A stretch of 64,000 nt of DNA from positions 2,666,001 to 2,730,000 of the forward strand of contig OZ241737.1 of the NCBI GenBank assembly GCA_965200885.1, given 5' to 3'. Source of the stretch: MPNP01 sp026710155 (GTDB lineage Bacteria > Pseudomonadota > Alphaproteobacteria > Rhodobacterales > Rhodobacteraceae). The position numbers and the translations under genes were made by a program. A model generated the notes under the pieces. That model was not told the DNA's origin. It made no database searches and worked only from the letters and a program-made list of their open reading frames with translations. Positions 17,408 to 25,062 of this stretch are shown here, in pieces (position 1 is the first letter of the stretch; each line of letters opens with the position of its first letter).

Positions 17408-18124
17408 CTAAAGAGTATCATGTGAATGGTCGTGTTTATGTTGATAATAGGCCAATTCTTTCTGGGGAAATCTACCAAACAATTCCATGAATTTGTCATT
17501 TTCAAAAATCAAACTTGGCTCTCCCTGACAACAGATGTGGCCGTTGAGACAAATCACCCAGTTGGAAAATGAGGAAACCACATGCATTTCATGGCTAACC
17601 ATAATGATGGCACAATTTGTTCTGTCTCTATAATCATTGACCAGACGGTAAAATCTCTCTTCACCTTCTGCATCCATCCCCTGTGTTGCTTCGTCCATTA
17701 TCAGCAGGTTTGGTTCTGAAAGAAGTGCCCTTGTATACAAAACCCTTTGGGTTTGTCCGCCCGACAAACTCAAGAGTGGTACTTTCATGAGGTGGGAAAT
17801 TCCTGTTTCCTCGGCAATCCTAACTATTTTCTTGTTGGGGAATTTGCGACCCAGATTCAAAAAACAGTTTACATCAATGGGAATCGTGTCGTTGACATTC
17901 AATTTTTGTGGAACATAACCGATCCGTAAATCGGCATCCCTGATAATAGTTCCCTTGGTAGGGTTATGTGCACCAATTATCAATTTCAGAATCGTTGTCT
18001 TGCCAGAGCCATTTGGACCAACAATTGTCAGAAAGATTCCTGACTCTACAGTGAACGAAACATCGAAAACGATCACCTTGTCCTGATGGGAAAATCCTAC
18101 TCCATCAAATTTCACTAAAGACAT
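17408..18124 (-). CDS. znuC: Zinc ABC transporter ATP-binding protein
   Basis: A 238-residue ABC ATPase of the metal-ion (Zn/Mn) class that would power ZnuAB-type uptake. Walker A is GPNGSGKTT (about residue 36), the Q-loop is in IGYVPQKL, the signature is LSLSGGQTQR, Walker B is LLIMDEATQGMD and the switch is VSHEMH. The tail is His-rich (HKHDHSHD), common in zinc systems. The partner permease (znuB) is not downstream: a mini-element ends 24 nt after the stop and debris follows. Either the permease is elsewhere or it was lost. The assignment to zinc rests on the family pattern and the His tail. Confidence 0.82.
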   Translation of the reverse strand: MSLVKFDGVGFSHQDKVIVFDVSFTVESGIFLTIVGPNGSGKTTILKLIIGAHNPTKGTIIRDADLRIGYVPQKLNVNDTIPIDVNCFLNLGRKFPNKKIVRIAEETGISHLMKVPLLSLSGGQTQRVLYTRALLSEPNLLIMDEATQGMDAEGEERFYRLVNDYRDRTNCAIIMVSHEMHVVSSFSNWVICLNGHICCQGEPSLIFENDKFMELFGRFPQKELAYYQHKHDHSHDTL

Positions 18125-18204
18125 AAAGGCTTAATTTTTATACAAACCGGTTTTCCCGGGAGCAATCAATCATGAACATGGCGATTATAACTCAAGGACA
18201 ACAG

Positions 18205-18855
18205 TCAGAAAGGTGGATGTAAAGCCAAGGCGAGGGAAGCTTCAATATCCCTCACCGAGTTGGTTACCGCCCTGCCCAGCAAGTCCATGTTTCTGATTTG
18301 CTTGATTCGTTCGAGTGAACGCTTGTGCTCACTTTCGGACAATAAATGCTTGAAAATCCCGCTGGCTTCAACCAGGCTGATAATAACAATATCCCTGGGG
18401 TTGGGCAATTTGTCACTAAACAACAAGTCAAGTATTCTGAGTTTTACTTCCTGTTCAGCCTTTCCGTCAACAACCGGATATCTCCTGGTTCTGAAAACCC
18501 ACAAAAACCTGTCATCAACCTTTTCAAGAATTTTCTTTTCAATCAGCCGGTCCAAAGCCATTTTTTTGATTTCATCAGCATTCAATGCACATTTCTCAAC
18601 CCAGTACTTGCCGTTGTTGACTTCGTCTGATTCAACGATCATTTGCAATGTAGGATCAAGCATTTCATCACTGGTTGAACTGGAATCAATTACAACCAGT
18701 TGACTTAGATCAGTATCAATCTTGTTTCTGAAGGCGAGCTCCATTAGAACTGCACCAGATAGGACACACCGCAAGGTAAGCTCTGGAACATGGATGATTT
18801 TCCCATCCTCGTCTTCCAACAACATAAGCATTATTTCTTCTGGAAAAGTTAGCAT
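18205..18855 (-). CDS. GPP34 (Golgi phosphoprotein 3-like) domain protein
   Basis: A 216-residue protein opening MLTFPEEIMLMLLEDEDGKI, the GPP34 signature, followed by LRCVLSGAVLMELAFRNKI and the later RRYPVVDG and LLFSDKLPNPRDIVIISLVEASG regions seen in this family. In eukaryotes GOLPH3 binds PI4P on Golgi membranes; bacterial members are mostly uncharacterised. No signal peptide or membrane segment. ATG 18855 has AAAGGAT upstream, which I prefer to the TTG 21 nt earlier. It precedes znuC by 80 nt on the same strand but need not be related. Divergent from moaA. Confidence 0.75.
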   Translation of the reverse strand: MLTFPEEIMLMLLEDEDGKIIHVPELTLRCVLSGAVLMELAFRNKIDTDLSQLVVIDSSSTSDEMLDPTLQMIVESDEVNNGKYWVEKCALNADEIKKMALDRLIEKKILEKVDDRFLWVFRTRRYPVVDGKAEQEVKLRILDLLFSDKLPNPRDIVIISLVEASGIFKHLLSESEHKRSLERIKQIRNMDLLGRAVTNSVRDIEASLALALHPPF

Positions 18856-19123
18856 TGAAATCCTTTTGTTTTTCAAGTCGATTCATTGATACGTTGATCA
18901 TCATTGTAATACAATATGAACATTATTCAACTTCTAGTTTCATAATTTGCTATTTACAAAACCGGTTACACTTGAATTTCCAATTTAAAAATACCTAGAT
19001 CAATGATAGTTTTACTCCGAGAAGGGACATCTAGCTCTTGTTTTCTTGGATATCTGCACAAAAAGGTGGCTTGAAATTTCCTATCAGACTGTAAACTCTC
19101 TTAACCTCACGAATTATCCTTCA

Positions 19124-20137
19124 ATGATGGATGGTGAAGCACTGATTGATCCCTTTCAAAGGAAAATTACCTATTTGCGGGTTTCGGTTACCGACAGGTG
19201 TGACTTTCGTTGCGTTTACTGCATGTCTGAGCATATGGTCTTCCTTCCCAAAAAGGATTTGCTTTCACTAGAGGAACTAGATCGTATCTGCACCATTTTT
19301 ATCAGTTTGGGTGTAAGAAAGGTTAGGCTAACCGGTGGCGAGCCATTGGTAAGAAGAGGCATAATGGAATTCATCAGGGGAATGTCCAGACACCTTGAAG
19401 ACAATTCACTTGATGAACTAACAATAACCACCAATGGCTCCCAATTGGCCAAAAAGGCAAAAGACCTCCATGCTGCCGGAATAAGGAGAATTAATGTTTC
19501 CCTTGATACCTTGAGCCCGGAAAAGTTCAAGCAAATTACCAGATGGGGGAGGCTTGAACAGGTAATGGAGGGAATCAAGGAAGCCCAGAAAGCCGGTTTG
19601 AAGGTAAAAATCAATACTGTCGCCCTCAAGGGTTTCAACGAGATTGAATTGTTTTCCCTTTGCGACTGGTGTCATAGCAATGGATTCGATTTAACTTTCA
19701 TTGAAGTCATGCCAATGGGGGATATTGGCAATGAAAACAGGCTTGGACAATATTGGTCCCTGCAAGATCTAAGAAGTTGGTTGAGTACTCGATTTACCTT
19801 ACGGGACATAGCCGAAAGAACTGGAGGACCCGCGCGATATGTAGAAGTCAGGGAAACCGGCCAGAAAATTGGATTCATCACACCCCTCAGCCATAATTTT
19901 TGTGAAAGTTGCAATCGTGTCAGGTTAACCTGTACGGGTGAACTGTTTATGTGTTTGGGACAAGAGGACAATGCAGATTTGAAAACCTTGATGAGAAAAT
20001 ATCCTGATGACGATTCTAAGGTCATTATGGGCATCAGGGAGGCCATCTCAAGAAAACCCAAAGGGCATGATTTTGATTATTCACGTCAGAAGATTGACGG
20101 GCAGGTTGCGAGGTTTATGAGCCATACGGGTGGATAG
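19124..20137 (+). CDS. moaA: GTP 3',8-cyclase (molybdenum cofactor biosynthesis)
   Basis: A 337-residue radical SAM enzyme that starts molybdopterin synthesis by rearranging GTP with MoaC. The N-terminal cluster motif is CDFRCVYC, GGEP follows (LTGGEPLVRRG), and the second 4Fe-4S site near the C-terminus is CESCNRVRLTC ... C. It ends in Gly-Gly (HTGG), typical of active MoaA. I start at ATG 19124 because the extra upstream residues are atypical. No other moa/moe genes are beside it; msrB follows after 16 nt. Confidence 0.92.
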   Translation: MMDGEALIDPFQRKITYLRVSVTDRCDFRCVYCMSEHMVFLPKKDLLSLEELDRICTIFISLGVRKVRLTGGEPLVRRGIMEFIRGMSRHLEDNSLDELTITTNGSQLAKKAKDLHAAGIRRINVSLDTLSPEKFKQITRWGRLEQVMEGIKEAQKAGLKVKINTVALKGFNEIELFSLCDWCHSNGFDLTFIEVMPMGDIGNENRLGQYWSLQDLRSWLSTRFTLRDIAERTGGPARYVEVRETGQKIGFITPLSHNFCESCNRVRLTCTGELFMCLGQEDNADLKTLMRKYPDDDSKVIMGIREAISRKPKGHDFDYSRQKIDGQVARFMSHTGG

Positions 20138-20153
20138 GACTAAGGAGTGAGCA

Positions 20154-20552
20154 ATGACGGATAAAATTATAAAGACCGATTTGGAGTGGCGCGAACAGCT
20201 TTCGGATTTATCATTCAGGGTTACACGAAAGGGTGGCACTGAAAGGCCATTCACAAATGACAATTTTCCCAAACAGAATGGTGTATTTAATTGTATTTGT
20301 TGTGGTACAGAACTGTTTGATTCAAGCCACAAATTTGATTCGGGCACCGGTTGGCCATCATTCTATCAACCAAAAGTCGCAAGTAATATTGGTGAGAAAA
20401 GCGACTTTTCCCTATTCCGCAAACGGACGGAAGTCATTTGCAACAAGTGTGATGCACACCTTGGCCATGTTTTTCCAGATGGTCCAAAACCAACCGGACT
20501 GCGTTATTGTATCAACGGAGCAGCTCTAAAATTCAATGCTGAAGAATCCTAG
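20154..20552 (+). CDS. msrB: Peptide-methionine (R)-S-oxide reductase
   Basis: A 132-residue MsrB that repairs the R form of methionine sulfoxide. Two CxxC pairs bind zinc (CICCGTELF and CNKCDAHLGHVF). The catalytic cysteine is in LRYCINGAAL, and GTGWPSFYQP is the substrate loop. ATG 20154 follows AAGGAGTGAGCA. Probably cotranscribed with moaA. The next sequence is a solo IS5-like end (20609) and then the IS1595 element. Confidence 0.93.
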   Translation: MTDKIIKTDLEWREQLSDLSFRVTRKGGTERPFTNDNFPKQNGVFNCICCGTELFDSSHKFDSGTGWPSFYQPKVASNIGEKSDFSLFRKRTEVICNKCDAHLGHVFPDGPKPTGLRYCINGAALKFNAEES

Positions 20553-20608
20553 TTTTCAAACTGTCTTTCTGCTGCAGCAAGCAGTACAACTCATGATCTT
20601 GACTTAAG

Positions 20609-20627
20609 AGCCTGTTCCATAAATCCA
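20609..20627. repeat. Solo IS5-like terminal repeat
   Basis: AGAGCCTGTTCCATAAATC resembles the inverted repeat of the IS5-like element at 28388-29294 (AGAGTTTGTTCCATAATTCA). Reverse copies are near 51893 and 53060. No element is attached. Confidence 0.5.
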
Positions 20628-20637
20628 AAAACCTGTC

Positions 20638-20645
20638 AAATCTTC
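20638..20645. repeat. Target-site duplication, left copy (AAATCTTC)
   Basis: Perfect 8-bp match to 22481-22488 on the other side of the IS1595-like element. Eight bp is the duplication length known for IS1595-family transposition. Confidence 0.9.
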
Positions 20646-20708
20646 GGGGATTATAACCCTTGCTAAAATAAAATTCACAACCATATTGATTCTAAAGGGA
20701 GAATTGAT

Positions 20709-21542
20709 ATGGCCAGCTGGAAAAGCCCAGGCAAGGCGCACCGCGAGGGAATCAGTCTGGTTCAGCTCTGCGACATGTTTCCGACCGAGGAATCCACCCG
20801 AAAATGGTTCGAGAAAATCGTCTGGCCGAACGGCCGTACCTGTCCCCGCTGCGGTTGCGCCGACACTCGGAAGGCCAGCGCGACCTCACCGCTTCCGTAC
20901 TACTGCCGCGGATGCCAGAAGCCGTTTTCCGTCAAGATCGGAACCGCGCTCCAGAAGTCAAACCTGCCTCTCCGCAAGTGGGTTTTCGCCATCTACCTTG
21001 AGATGACCAACCTGAAGGGCGTCAGCAGCATGAAGCTGCATCGCGACATCAACGTGTCGCAGAAGAGCGCCTGGTTCATGCTGCACCGGATACGGGAAGC
21101 GTGGTCGGGTGAACTTGGGAAAGCCTTTGTGGGATCGGTTGAGATTGACGAGTCGATGTTCGGCGGCAGGCGGGCGAACATGTCGAACGCGAAGCGGAAG
21201 GAGTTGCGCGAGGCCGGTATGCGGCAGGGTCCGCAGGGCAAGACGATCGCGATCGGCGCGAAGAACCGGGAAACGGGCAAGGTCACGGCGAAGGTGGTCG
21301 ATTTCGTTGACGGGGAAACGCTACTGGATTTCGTTGATCAGGTCTCGGAACCGGACGCGACGGTCTACACGGATGAAGCGCGAGGTTAAAAAGGCATGGA
21401 ACGGGACCACGAAAGCGTGAACCATTCCGTGTCAGAATACGTACGGGAAATGGCTCACGTCAACGGAATCGAATCGTTCTGGTCAATGCTCAAGCGCGGG
21501 TATCACGGAGTGTATCACCACGTTTCGCCGAAGCATCTATAG
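20709..21542 (+). pseudogene. IS1595-family transposase, nonsense-disrupted and 3'-truncated
   Basis: ATG 20709 encodes the N-terminal zinc ribbon (CPRCGCAD ... CRGC) and then the DDE domain: VEIDESMFGG (first Asp), VYTDEARG (second Asp), and after an in-frame TAA at 21388-21390 the same frame continues with KGMERDHES ... NGIESFWSMLKRG (Glu). The TAA falls where the homologue at 47568-48542 has a Tyr-like position, so a single base change made the stop. The frame ends at SPKHL, lacking the last ~60 residues present in the homologue. Transposition would need another copy in trans. Confidence 0.9.
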
Positions 21543-21545
21543 ATA

Positions 21546-21573
21546 TTGACAACTTCGGAAAATCCTTTATAAT
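21546..21573 (+). promoter_or_regulatory. Strong sigma70-like promoter
   Basis: TTGACA, 16-nt spacer, TATAAT: both hexamers are consensus. It starts right after the truncated transposase and points at the cassette gene. Confidence 0.65.
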
Positions 21574-21590
21574 TAGGGGCAATAAGTCAC

Positions 21591-21625
21591 TTGACTCCGC
21601 CCAGACTTTCGGATATTAATCCGAA
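21591..21625 (+). promoter_or_regulatory. Second promoter with palindrome over the -10
   Basis: TTGACT, 17 nt, TATTAA, with the 18-nt inverted repeat TTCGGATATTAATCCGAA (21608-21625) overlapping the end of the spacer and the -10. The position parallels the spacer palindromes of two other cassettes, but the sequence differs. Confidence 0.55.
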
Positions 21626-21656
21626 ATCCAACATTGAATCGTGAAAGGAACAGACA

Positions 21657-22406
21657 ATGAACACAAACACGCTTACCCCCCCCCCCATTGGATTTCGGGG
21701 ATCGGCTGTGAGGCGGCTGGCGACGTTCGCGGCCGCCGCGCTGGTGGCGATGCTGATGGCCGCGCCGGTGGCGGCGCAAGTAACCGGCACGCTGACCGGG
21801 CCGGCTGTGTTGCCGGAAGGCGGCCTTATCGCCGTCAAGTACGGGCAGTGCCTGCAGCCGGGGGACAGTCCACTGTTCACGCCAAGCAACCGCTATTGCG
21901 AATGGCAGGGAGGTCACTCAGGCAGCACAATGCCCTTCGCCCGGACGGGCCGGTTCACGGTGACCCTAACGAATGAGGGCAACTCCGAGGCAACTGCGAA
22001 CATAGGCTTTTTCAACTCAAACCGAAACAACAGTCATCTTAAATGTAGTACGACCATTGCAAGCACAAGCGCCTTTACATGGAGGAGCGCCGACTTGGAA
22101 GCGATAGGAGTACCTGACCAAGCTACCTTCAATTATAACGGAGTATCGATAGCGGCCAATTCGACCCGCGTCATCCGCTTCGAGATGGCATCCGTGGGGA
22201 ATTATGTGGTTGACGGGAACTGCGTGTGGAATTTCGGCGTCAATGGCAGTACGGTCGCAACGCTGACCGTCGAGGACGACGAGGCGCGGCCGTACATCGG
22301 GCCGGTTCCGGGACCGCATCCCTACGGGGCGAGCTGGCCAGGTTATGCGGACTGCCTGATCGACCGCAAGGGCATGAAAATCCGCAGGCGGTGCGTATAT
22401 GAATAG
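21657..22406 (+). CDS. Exported cassette protein, in frame at a C11 tract; IS1595 cargo
   Basis: A 249-residue ORF starting MNTNTLTPPPIGFRG with a delayed signal peptide (RRLATFAAAALVAMLMAAPVAAQ, cleavage near residue 40). GAAAGGA lies 9 nt before ATG. The 11 C fill codons 7-10. The mature part has Ser/Thr-rich strands (TGRFTVTLTNEGNSEATANIGFF) typical of beta-sandwich extracellular domains. Cys are spaced through it, and it ends with CLIDRKGMKIRRRCVYE. The APVAAQ cleavage region is shared with the 16462 cassette. GC-rich. It lies inside an IS1595 element together with its transposase, so it is mobile cargo. Function unknown. Confidence 0.82.
   Translation: MNTNTLTPPPIGFRGSAVRRLATFAAAALVAMLMAAPVAAQVTGTLTGPAVLPEGGLIAVKYGQCLQPGDSPLFTPSNRYCEWQGGHSGSTMPFARTGRFTVTLTNEGNSEATANIGFFNSNRNNSHLKCSTTIASTSAFTWRSADLEAIGVPDQATFNYNGVSIAANSTRVIRFEMASVGNYVVDGNCVWNFGVNGSTVATLTVEDDEARPYIGPVPGPHPYGASWPGYADCLIDRKGMKIRRRCVYE
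21676..21686 (+). repeat. Homopolymer C11 inside a leader
   Basis: Eleven C in codons 7-10. In-frame state; loss or gain of one or two C would close the ORF. Confidence 0.85.
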
Positions 22407-22480
22407 CTGAAAAGACGTACGCGGGGCGGTCTTCGAATGCGTTTTCCGGGGCCAGTATTTTAGCAAAGGTTATAACCCCC

Positions 22481-22488
22481 AAATCTTC
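22481..22488. repeat. Target-site duplication, right copy (AAATCTTC)
   Basis: Perfect match to 20638-20645. Confidence 0.9.
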
Positions 22489-22499
22489 CAATAAACTGG

Positions 22500-23123
22500 T
22501 TGGAACAACTGATTATGTATGTGCCAACCTACATGGCAGATAAAGTCAGCACCGTCGATGATCTCAGAAAGCCCGAAGTCGCAGCCATGTTTGACAAAAA
22601 CGGCAACGGCAAAGGTGAATACTGGGCAGGTGATGCTGGCTGGAAATCCACGAGAATGTGGCAAGTCAAATTCAAGAGTTACGGCCTTGATGAACTTTGG
22701 GAACCAGAAATCATCCCCGATGCCACCTTCAAGGCGCAATTGAAAACTGCCATCACTCGGGAGCAACCGATTCTGTTTTATTATTGGACACCGGAATGGG
22801 TTCATGCAGCCTACGACATCACCGCGATTGAAGAGCCGGAAAGGACGCCGGGCTATGAAGACCACGACCTGGACAACGAGGATTGGCTTGAGGTCTCCCA
22901 TTTTTCATGTGTCAGCAGCGACGCAATGATTTATGTCGCCTATTCAAAGTCCCTTGAGCAGCGTAATCCTCCGGTTGCCAAATTCCTGAGTCAGATCAAG
23001 TTTGATCCCGCCACAGTGAACCAATGGATTCTACAAATTGGCCGTGACAAGGAAGATCCAAGGGATGTCTCTGAAGATTGGGTTGCAAACAACATGAACA
23101 TCGTCAACTCGTGGATCAACTAA
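22500..23123 (+). pseudogene. Glycine betaine/proline ABC transporter substrate-binding protein, N-terminally truncated
   Basis: A 207-residue frame corresponding to the C-terminal part of an OpuAC-type binding protein. It has MYVPTYMADKVSTVDDLRKPE, GKGEYWAGDAGWKSTRMWQVK, ILFYYWTPEWVHAAYDI, and the final lobe ending NMNIVNSWIN. The family is usually around 310-340 residues with a signal peptide; here the front is missing and the sequence starts immediately after the right end of the IS1595 element. Without the signal peptide and first lobe it should not bind or be exported. A good terminator follows at 23224. The loss fits the deletion of the left flank by the element. Confidence 0.8.
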
Positions 23124-23223
23124 TTCAGTTGGTCCCTTGAGATGATGGATCGGTGTTTCTGGGAAAGCGCTAATTTAAGTGAGTTTGGCCAACCTCTGGG
23201 AGACTGACTTTTCAATTTTGCAG

Positions 23224-23256
23224 CGAGCGGAAATGAATATTTCCGCTCGTTCTTTT
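23224..23256 (+). terminator. Rho-independent terminator
   Basis: Perfect 11-bp stem CGAGCGGAAAT, loop GAAT, ATTTCCGCTCG, followed by TTCTTTTT. It belongs to the former betaine transporter gene 100 nt upstream. Confidence 0.92.
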
Positions 23257-23354
23257 TGAGGTTCGGTGATACTTGGTATTCAATGCCCAAACTTCATCAA
23301 CAACCAGATGGTCAACACCAATTGAGGATCTGTAAAATTTAATCCCGTTGAATT

Positions 23355-23816
23355 TTAGTTGTCAAACTGTCTTTGTGCTGGTGCAATCAGTGCACCTGAT
23401 CCGAAGTTTCCAAAACTTCTTAGAATCTGCTGAATGACCGACAATCTACCTTCATAGGTTTTTGTAACTCTTTGGGTAAACCTAACGGTTCTGCCGTTTT
23501 CCAAACCAACAGTCTCTATATTGCCCAAGGTATCATCTTCTTCAAATGACAATACGACAACATTTCTTTCCGTAGTTTTCGCCTTGGTAATGCCTCGATT
23601 GATTTGTTTTGTTTCGATGTAGACCCAAGTCGTTCCGTAATCTTCATTGACAAAGGCTGGATTACCGATATTGCCCAGAACATACTCGGTTGTCGTTTCC
23701 CCAACTTCAAGATTACCCAATTCTGCTTCAGAGGGAATATATCCATGCTGGCTCTCAATCCCGGAACACGATGCGAGGAAGAATACTAACAAGATAAATA
23801 TTACGTTTCGTACCAT
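23355..23816 (-). CDS. bamE: BamE/SmpA-family outer-membrane assembly lipoprotein
   Basis: A 153-residue protein with a lipoprotein signal peptide and lipobox LASC (Cys17). The SmpA/OmlA core follows: GYIPSEAELGNLEVGETTTEYVLGNIGNPAF and then W(V/I)Y strands with a C-terminal variable tail. BamE stabilises the BAM complex that inserts beta-barrel proteins in the outer membrane. Length and layout fit alphaproteobacterial BamE. It stands alone, convergent with the betaine gene fragment. Confidence 0.85.
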   Translation of the reverse strand: MVRNVIFILLVFFLASCSGIESQHGYIPSEAELGNLEVGETTTEYVLGNIGNPAFVNEDYGTTWVYIETKQINRGITKAKTTERNVVVLSFEEDDTLGNIETVGLENGRTVRFTQRVTKTYEGRLSVIQQILRSFGNFGSGALIAPAQRQFDN

Positions 23817-24117
23817 TGTTTTTCCAATCTGTAGGAGACCCCTGAGTTTAATCTACTGTAATGAAAATTTGTCAATTGATTCAAATTTACTAATTATCAA
23901 TTTATGTTTTAAGATCATAATTTAGAATAGAACCCCAGACCTAATCGCAATTTGTGAAAATTAACAGGATTTATCTGCTTGATGATCTCATTTCAAGCAA
24001 TGAGACTTATATAACAAAGTCACATCAAGTGAGCAACTTGACTTATGGCTGATTCTCTTAATCATTGGTATGAGTGCAAATTTGGAAACTTATTGCTGTG
24101 ATTCCCGCCAATTTTCT
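23817..24117. other. Intergenic, AT-rich
   Basis: About 300 bases between bamE and the left end of the next element; no gene seen. It should contain the bamE promoter on the minus strand. Confidence 0.4.
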
Positions 24118-24160
24118 GGGGGATTACATACCTGATTATACAGGTTTGCAATTCACCTCC
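24118..24160. repeat. Element end of the second family
   Basis: GGGGGATTACATACCTGATT, then ATACAGGTTTGCAATTCACC. It matches (reversed) the right end at about 17345-17384 and (forward) the left end at 17128. It opens a segment carrying the secreted gene 24514-25062, suggesting that gene is also cargo. Confidence 0.65.
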
Positions 24161-24513
24161 CGATTGAATGATCCCGCCTGATGAGACCTAGAGATGTTGC
24201 GGAATTCAAGGGGGCACCGGTTCCAGAAAAACAGGTTGTTGGGGTGTCCGGTTTTTCCTTGCCGGACCGAGGGCTGCCGCACTTGGAATTGTTGGCGCGA
24301 CATCACTTGTCCTTTTTGAGAATCCATTGCTCAAAAAACTGATTGGTGGCAGAAAAGGGCAGGTCTGTCACCGCATTGTTCGAAACATTCGCATCAGGGG
24401 CATGCGTTTTTTTGCTTGAACTTCTCTGGAAAGGGCTTGACTCATCAATAACGCATTGATTAATAGTATCAGAGACTTTGTAAATGAATAAAACAATTAT
24501 CACGGAGGCATGC

Positions 24514-25062
24514 ATGATAAAGGGAAAGTTTTTTGCACTGGCCGGATGTTTCGCGGCAATCGGCACATTTGTCCTGTTTTCGGCAGGGGATTCTGTGGCC
24601 CAGACAATAGGTTTTGACCTGCCGGACGCGGAACCCGTTGTCCCTTATGTCGCACCCACGTCTGTTCAACGGCGCAATCAGCTGTGCATTGAGGAGTGGC
24701 AGAAATCCTATGCGTATCAAGAGCAGTATTGCCGAGGGGTCTGGGTCAGCTGGGACTCGTATACACTGAATCCCACCTTCTTCAATAATGTCAATGACGA
24801 AAAGATTCACATGCAGTATTCGAAGTGTCTTGTGAATGTCAAGTGCATAAAAGGGTACCAGGCGATAGGCATTGCCAGGCACAAGTCTGCACTGCCTTAC
24901 GGTGATGTCCATGAAATTCGTCGGTGCAAGGAACCTGGCACGACCATGAACACGCATTGTGACCCATTGACCCAACAGGATTTGAGTGATGCTGTCGACG
25001 CATATTTCGATGCGCTGGAACAACAACCGAGTGGATCAACCCCACCAGGCAGCATGCGCTAG
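24514..25062 (+). CDS. Secreted hypothetical protein, probable element cargo
   Basis: I start at ATG 24514 (CGGAGG 7 nt upstream) rather than ATG 24484. The protein then opens MIKGKFFALAGCFAAIGTFV with cleavage after DSVAQ (about residue 30). The mature domain is about 150 residues with six Cys (QLC, QYC, SKC, VKC, RRC, THC) and many Tyr/Trp, suggesting a compact disulfide-bonded exported protein. It has no C-tract. It lies between an element end (24118) and a related repeat (25074-25200), so it may be cargo of the second element family. No family recognised. Confidence 0.7.
   Translation: MIKGKFFALAGCFAAIGTFVLFSAGDSVAQTIGFDLPDAEPVVPYVAPTSVQRRNQLCIEEWQKSYAYQEQYCRGVWVSWDSYTLNPTFFNNVNDEKIHMQYSKCLVNVKCIKGYQAIGIARHKSALPYGDVHEIRRCKEPGTTMNTHCDPLTQQDLSDAVDAYFDALEQQPSGSTPPGSMR

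Larger units (their letters stand above)
20646..22480. mobile_element. IS1595-family element carrying an exported cassette gene
   Basis: 1835 bp. The 25-nt terminal repeats (20646-20670 and 22456-22480 reversed) begin GGGG(A/G)TTATAACC and match at 23 of 25. They are flanked by perfect AAATCTTC duplications. Inside are a disrupted IS1595 transposase (20709-21542) and the exported protein gene 21657-22406, both GC-rich and in the same direction. A C-terminal piece of a betaine-binding protein gene begins just to the right, while msrB is just to the left, so a deletion accompanied or followed insertion. Confidence 0.92.
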
